Of a stretch of DNA of 64,000 nt, positions 60,156 through 64,000 are shown piece after piece. The DNA is from an uncultured Propionibacteriaceae bacterium (lineage in GTDB: Bacteria > Actinomycetota > Actinomycetes > Propionibacteriales > Propionibacteriaceae): NCBI GenBank assembly GCA_938046585.1, contig CALIWR010000005.1, forward strand, positions 248,001 to 312,000, given 5' to 3'. The position numbers and the translations under genes were made by a program. The notes under the pieces are model-generated. The model was not told the DNA's origin and made no database searches. It was given only the letters and a program-made list of their open reading frames with translations. Numbering within the stretch: the first letter of the stretch is position 1; the number at the start of each line of letters is the position of its first letter.

Positions 60156-63100
60156 ATGACCCATCTCGACCGTGACGAGCCGCTGCTGGCGATCAACCCG
60201 GATCTTCCGATCGCTGCAGCGGCTCCCGAGATCGCTGCCGCCCTGCTGTCTAGCCAGGTCGTGGTGGTGGCGGGGGAAACCGGCTCCGGCAAGACTACGC
60301 AGTTGCCCAAGTTGTGTCTGCTGGCAGGACGGCGGCGGATAGGGCATACCCAGCCTCGTCGGATCGCGGCCCGGACCCTCGCCGAGCGGATCGCCGCCGA
60401 GACCCAGACCGAACTCGGTGACCTGGTCGGATACCAGGTCCGGTTCACCCGCAAAACCGGCCGTCAGACCCAGGTCAAGGTGATGACCGACGGGATCCTG
60501 CTCGCCGAGATCAGCCACGACCGGTTGCTGCGCCGCTACGACACCCTGATCATCGACGAGGCCCACGAACGCAGCCTCAACATCGACTTCCTGCTCGGCT
60601 ACGTCAAGCAGTTACTCCCCAGACGCCCCGACCTCAAGGTGATCGTTACCTCTGCCACCATCGACACCGAACGGTTCTCGGCGCATTTCGACCAGGCCCC
60701 GATCGTACGGGTCGAGGGCCGGACCTACCCGGTCGAGATCCGCTACCGGCCGATCCGTGACGATGGTGCCGTCACCGACGACAGCAGCGCCGGACCCCGC
60801 CATTCGTTCCCGGATACTGTGGCCAAGGAGTTCACTGAGGCGATTTGTGATGCGGTGACTGAACTCACCGCCGCCGGCGACGGGGACATCCTGGTCTTCC
60901 TCTCAGGCGAGCGGGAGATCCGTGATGCGGCTGAGGCGATTGAGGCCCTCCAGTTGCGCTTCACTGAGGTATTGCCGTTGTACGCGCGGCTCTCCGCCGC
61001 CGAGCAGCACCGGGTCTTCGCCCCACATACCGGACGGCGGGTAGTGCTAGCCACCAATGTGGCTGAGACCTCACTCACTGTGCCCGGGATCCGTTATGTG
61101 GTCGACCCGGGCACGGCTCGGATCTCGCGTTACTCCAAGCGGACCAAAGTGCAACGGCTTCCGATCGAGCCGATCTCGCAGGCCTCGGCGAATCAGCGGG
61201 CTGGACGTTGCGGCCGGGTCGCCCCGGGGATCTGTATCCGGCTTTATTCTGAGGCCGACTATCTCGCCCGCCCCGAATTCACCGAGCCGGAGATTCTGCG
61301 CACCAATCTGGCCAGCGTGATCTTGCAGATGGCGCAGGCCGGCCTCGGTGACATCGCAGCCTTCCCCTTCGTCGAGCCGCCCGACACCGGGCAGATCACC
61401 GATGGGTTGCGGCTACTCACTGAATTGGGGGCGCTGCGTTCGGGGCGGTCATCCGAACCCCGGCTGACCGCGGTCGGTCACCAGATGGCCAGGCTCCCGG
61501 TCGACCCGCGGCTGGCTCGGATCCTGGTCGAGGCGGCGCGGCGTGGATGCCTGCGGGAGGCACTGATCGTGGTCTGTGCGCTGGCGATCCCCGACGTCCG
61601 GGAACGGCCGGCGGAGAAACGCCAGCAGGCCGACGCGCTGCACCGTCGTTTCCATGCCCCCTTGAGCGAGCCTGCAACGGCTCCCGGGGCCCCCGACGGG
61701 TCCGACTTCGTGGCTCTGCTGCGGCTGTGGGAGTACCTCAAGCGGCAGCGCACGTCCATGTCCGGGAACGCCTTCCGGCGGTTGTGTCGAGACGAGTTCC
61801 TCTCTTTTCTACGGATCCGGGAGTGGCAGGACCTGCACCAGCAGCTACGTCAGCTGTGCACGGAACTGGGCTTGGAACGGAACCGGGAACCAGCTGGGCA
61901 CGACCTGCTCCACACCGCTGTGATCTCTGGTCTGCTGTCTCATGTCGGGTTGCTCGACGTGCGTACCGAGCGGAAGGATCTGCCGCCCAGAAAACGCGCC
62001 CGGCTTGGCCCGCGGGAGTACCTCGGCTCGCGGGGCAGCCGCTGGGCAATCTCGCCCGGGTCGGCCCTGGCCAAGACCCCGCCACCGCTGGCAGTGGCCT
62101 TCGAGCTGGTCGAGACCAGCCGGCTCTGGGCACGGACCGTGGCTGCGATCTCGCCGGAGTGGGTGGAGGCGGTCGGCGAACACCTCCTCAAGCGTAGCTA
62201 TGCCGAGCCGCGGTGGTCGCCGTCATCCGGCTCGGTGGTCGCCGAAGAGACTGTCAGCTTGTACGGGGTCCCGATCATCAGCGGCCGGACCGTCTCCTAT
62301 GCCCGGGTAGATCCGGTCGAGGCGAGGCGGCTGTTCATCCAGGCTGCGTTGGTCGAGGGCCGCTGGCAGACCCGGCACCACTTCGTACGCCGCAACCAGG
62401 CGATCCGTGATCAGGCCGCCGAGCTGGAGGAGCGGACCCGGCGTCGGGACCTACTGGTCGACGACCAGACGATCTTCGCCTTCTACGACGCCCGGGTGCC
62501 GGCCGAGGTAGTCTCCCAGCAGCATTTCGACGCCTGGTGGCGCCGTCAACGCCAGAAGCAGGACGATTATCTGGACCTGAGCCTGGCCGATCTGGTGGTG
62601 CCGGAGGCGGAGGCGGTTGACGCCGACGGTTTCCCGGACCGGTGGCGAGTCGGGGAGCATGAGCTGGAGATCTCGTACGTCTTTGACCCGGGCTCTCACC
62701 ATGACGGGGTCAGCATTACGGTGCCGCTGGCGATCCTCAACCAGCTGCCGCCGCAGGCCTTCACCTGGCAGATCCCCGGGCTGCGAGCCGAACTTGCGAC
62801 CGAGTTGATTCGTTCCCTGCCGAAGCGGCTGCGGACAGCTTTCGTCCCAGCCCCGAACCATGCCGCCGCTGCCTTGGCCTGGATAGAACAGCGTCCCGAC
62901 GTGGCTCGTGCCCCTCGCGGGGACACGGCCCCGGACTCGATCAGTCTGAGTGAGGCGCTGGCGATCGCGCTGCGGGCCATCACCGGCACCGACCCGTCCG
63001 GTGCCTGGGGGGAGCGCAGCCTCCCGGCTCATCTGTTGCCTCGGCTGCTCGTGGTCGACGGCACCCGGGAGGTGGCGCAAGGTCATGATCTGGCTGAGTT

Positions 63101-64000
63101 ACAACGCCGGTTGGCGCCGAAACTGACCCAGACCCTGACCCGGGCCAGCCGGCAGGTCGCGACCACCGGCGCGACCAGCTGGTCTTTCCCGGCGCTGCCG
63201 CAGCGTCATACCACCCGTCGCGGCGACAGCGAGTTGGCAGGCTATCCGGCGATCCGTGACGATGCGACCAGCGTGGCGGTGGTGGTGCTCGACACCCCGG
63301 ACCGAGCCCGTTTGGTCCATGCCCGGGGGCTGCGGCGGCTGTTGGCCCTGACCACCCCCGATCCCACCAGGTGGGTGGTGTCGCGGATGTCGAACCAGAC
63401 CAAGCTGCAGCTGGGCGTCAGCCCGTATCCCAGCGTTACCGCGCTGCTCGCTGATTGCCGGCTCAAGGCCCTAGACCGCTGCCTGAACACGATGGGGGTC
63501 GATCCTTGGACGATCCGGGACCCTGAACGATTCGCGGCAGTGTCGGTGCCGGTACGCGAACGGATGGCTGACACCATGCGTGCCGTGGTCACCTACACCG
63601 GTGATCTGCTGGGCCGCTATCAGGCGGTCCAGCGGCTGATAGCTGGACGCACCGGCGAGATCTACGACGATGTCGCCGAGCAGGTCGCCAATTTGGTCTT
63701 CACCGGCTGGATCGCTGCCACCCCCGACCCCTGGTTCGGCCACCAGGAGCGGTATCTGCACGCGGCCGAGCTACGGCTCACCGCGTACGCCAGCAACCCG
63801 GCCCGAGACCGTCAGCCGGCCGCTGTGGTGGCGCAGTTGGAGGACGAGTACGCCGACCTGGTCGCCCGGCAGCCGGAGGGCCCGTTGAGCCCGGAGATGG
63901 CGCGTGTCGGCTGGCTGCTGGAGGAACTGCGGGTAAGCCTGTTCGCCCAGCAGCTCCGTACCGCGGAGCCGGTATCCGCGAAGCGGGTCCGCAGCGCGCT
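60156..64000 (+). CDS. hrpA: ATP-dependent RNA helicase HrpA (3' end outside window)
   Basis: DEAH-box RNA helicase; E. coli HrpA rescues stalled ribosomes. 1281 codons are visible with no stop, close to the roughly 1300 residues of the family, so only the last few tens of residues are missing. Motif I GETGSGKTTQ lies near residue 40, motif II DEAHERS, motif III SATIDTERF, motif VI QRAGRCGRVAPG. A winged-helix/ratchet/OB region follows (LPVDPRLARILVEA...), then a long C-terminal domain specific to HrpA. ATG 60156 starts 30 residues before motif I. Divergent from the phosphorylase gene. Confidence 0.96.
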   Translation, partial: MTHLDRDEPLLAINPDLPIAAAAPEIAAALLSSQVVVVAGETGSGKTTQLPKLCLLAGRRRIGHTQPRRIAARTLAERIAAETQTELGDLVGYQVRFTRKTGRQTQVKVMTDGILLAEISHDRLLRRYDTLIIDEAHERSLNIDFLLGYVKQLLPRRPDLKVIVTSATIDTERFSAHFDQAPIVRVEGRTYPVEIRYRPIRDDGAVTDDSSAGPRHSFPDTVAKEFTEAICDAVTELTAAGDGDILVFLSGEREIRDAAEAIEALQLRFTEVLPLYARLSAAEQHRVFAPHTGRRVVLATNVAETSLTVPGIRYVVDPGTARISRYSKRTKVQRLPIEPISQASANQRAGRCGRVAPGICIRLYSEADYLARPEFTEPEILRTNLASVILQMAQAGLGDIAAFPFVEPPDTGQITDGLRLLTELGALRSGRSSEPRLTAVGHQMARLPVDPRLARILVEAARRGCLREALIVVCALAIPDVRERPAEKRQQADALHRRFHAPLSEPATAPGAPDGSDFVALLRLWEYLKRQRTSMSGNAFRRLCRDEFLSFLRIREWQDLHQQLRQLCTELGLERNREPAGHDLLHTAVISGLLSHVGLLDVRTERKDLPPRKRARLGPREYLGSRGSRWAISPGSALAKTPPPLAVAFELVETSRLWARTVAAISPEWVEAVGEHLLKRSYAEPRWSPSSGSVVAEETVSLYGVPIISGRTVSYARVDPVEARRLFIQAALVEGRWQTRHHFVRRNQAIRDQAAELEERTRRRDLLVDDQTIFAFYDARVPAEVVSQQHFDAWWRRQRQKQDDYLDLSLADLVVPEAEAVDADGFPDRWRVGEHELEISYVFDPGSHHDGVSITVPLAILNQLPPQAFTWQIPGLRAELATELIRSLPKRLRTAFVPAPNHAAAALAWIEQRPDVARAPRGDTAPDSISLSEALAIALRAITGTDPSGAWGERSLPAHLLPRLLVVDGTREVAQGHDLAELQRRLAPKLTQTLTRASRQVATTGATSWSFPALPQRHTTRRGDSELAGYPAIRDDATSVAVVVLDTPDRARLVHARGLRRLLALTTPDPTRWVVSRMSNQTKLQLGVSPYPSVTALLADCRLKALDRCLNTMGVDPWTIRDPERFAAVSVPVRERMADTMRAVVTYTGDLLGRYQAVQRLIAGRTGEIYDDVAEQVANLVFTGWIAATPDPWFGHQERYLHAAELRLTAYASNPARDRQPAAVVAQLEDEYADLVARQPEGPLSPEMARVGWLLEELRVSLFAQQLRTAEPVSAKRVRSA

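Noticed and set aside
1..64000. tRNA or rRNA genes, insertion sequences, integrases
   Set aside because: No T-loop-like GGTTCGAATCC in a cloverleaf context, no transposase or integrase motifs, and no terminal inverted repeats were seen by eye. A covariance-model scan would be decisive.

Overview
The window is high-GC actinobacterial DNA. The gene order pgsA-cinA-clgR-DUF3046-recA-recX ... miaB ... miaA-dapF-hflX ... lexA ... nrdR-nrdJ is the usual actinobacterial recA neighbourhood. LexA sites are of the CGAAC-N4-GTTCG type, and the only ribonucleotide reductase in view is the B12-dependent class II enzyme. Together with a phosphoketolase this suggests a Propionibacteriaceae-like organism; that placement is inference. 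I see no tRNA, rRNA, CRISPR array, insertion sequence or phage gene.

Layout. 0-2.4 kb: a lipase-fold, toxin-like protein that may begin left of the window, and a CaiB-type CoA-transferase. 2.4-18.2 kb: a rightward housekeeping block (phospholipid synthesis, Clp regulator, recA/recX, RNase Y, ferritin, M50-like protease, MiaB, SF2 helicase, MiaA, DapF, HflX, DinG-like helicase). 18.1-19.4 kb: lexA, divergent from a small SOS-controlled membrane protein behind two LexA boxes. 19.4-25.3 kb: an RDD membrane protein with a very long Tyr/Gly/Ser repeat domain, a DUF2752 protein, and nrdR-nrdJ behind an NrdR-type palindrome. 25.3-32.5 kb: a soluble PAS protein, a LysR regulator, a DUF4349 lipoprotein, an MFS exporter with its TetR regulator, and a PfkB sugar kinase.

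32.5-49.7 kb: the main point of interest, a nine-gene rightward operon with start/stop overlaps at most junctions. It encodes two small three-helix membrane proteins, a secreted/anchored von Willebrand A (vWA) protein with a long cytosolic tail, a giant tubulin-like protein, a membrane protein of unknown family, a fibronectin-like protein, a GTPase-associated (GAP1-like) protein, an intracellular vWA protein and a zinc-ribbon TRAFAC GTPase. The parts suggest a membrane-spanning, nucleotide-switched assembly, possibly a conflict or surveillance system. Its function is not known to me. Three of its membrane proteins share short Asn/Asp-Pro-Phe motifs in their predicted cytosolic tails.

49.7-64 kb: DUF421 membrane protein, mannitol-dehydrogenase family oxidoreductase, AEC transporter, YbjN/CesT-like chaperone protein, phosphoketolase, double universal stress protein, BCCT transporter, nucleoside phosphorylase, and HrpA helicase running off the right end.

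A recurring feature is a TANNNT -10 box followed by 6-7 bases and then the start codon. This implies many leaderless mRNAs, and it settles several start choices here.
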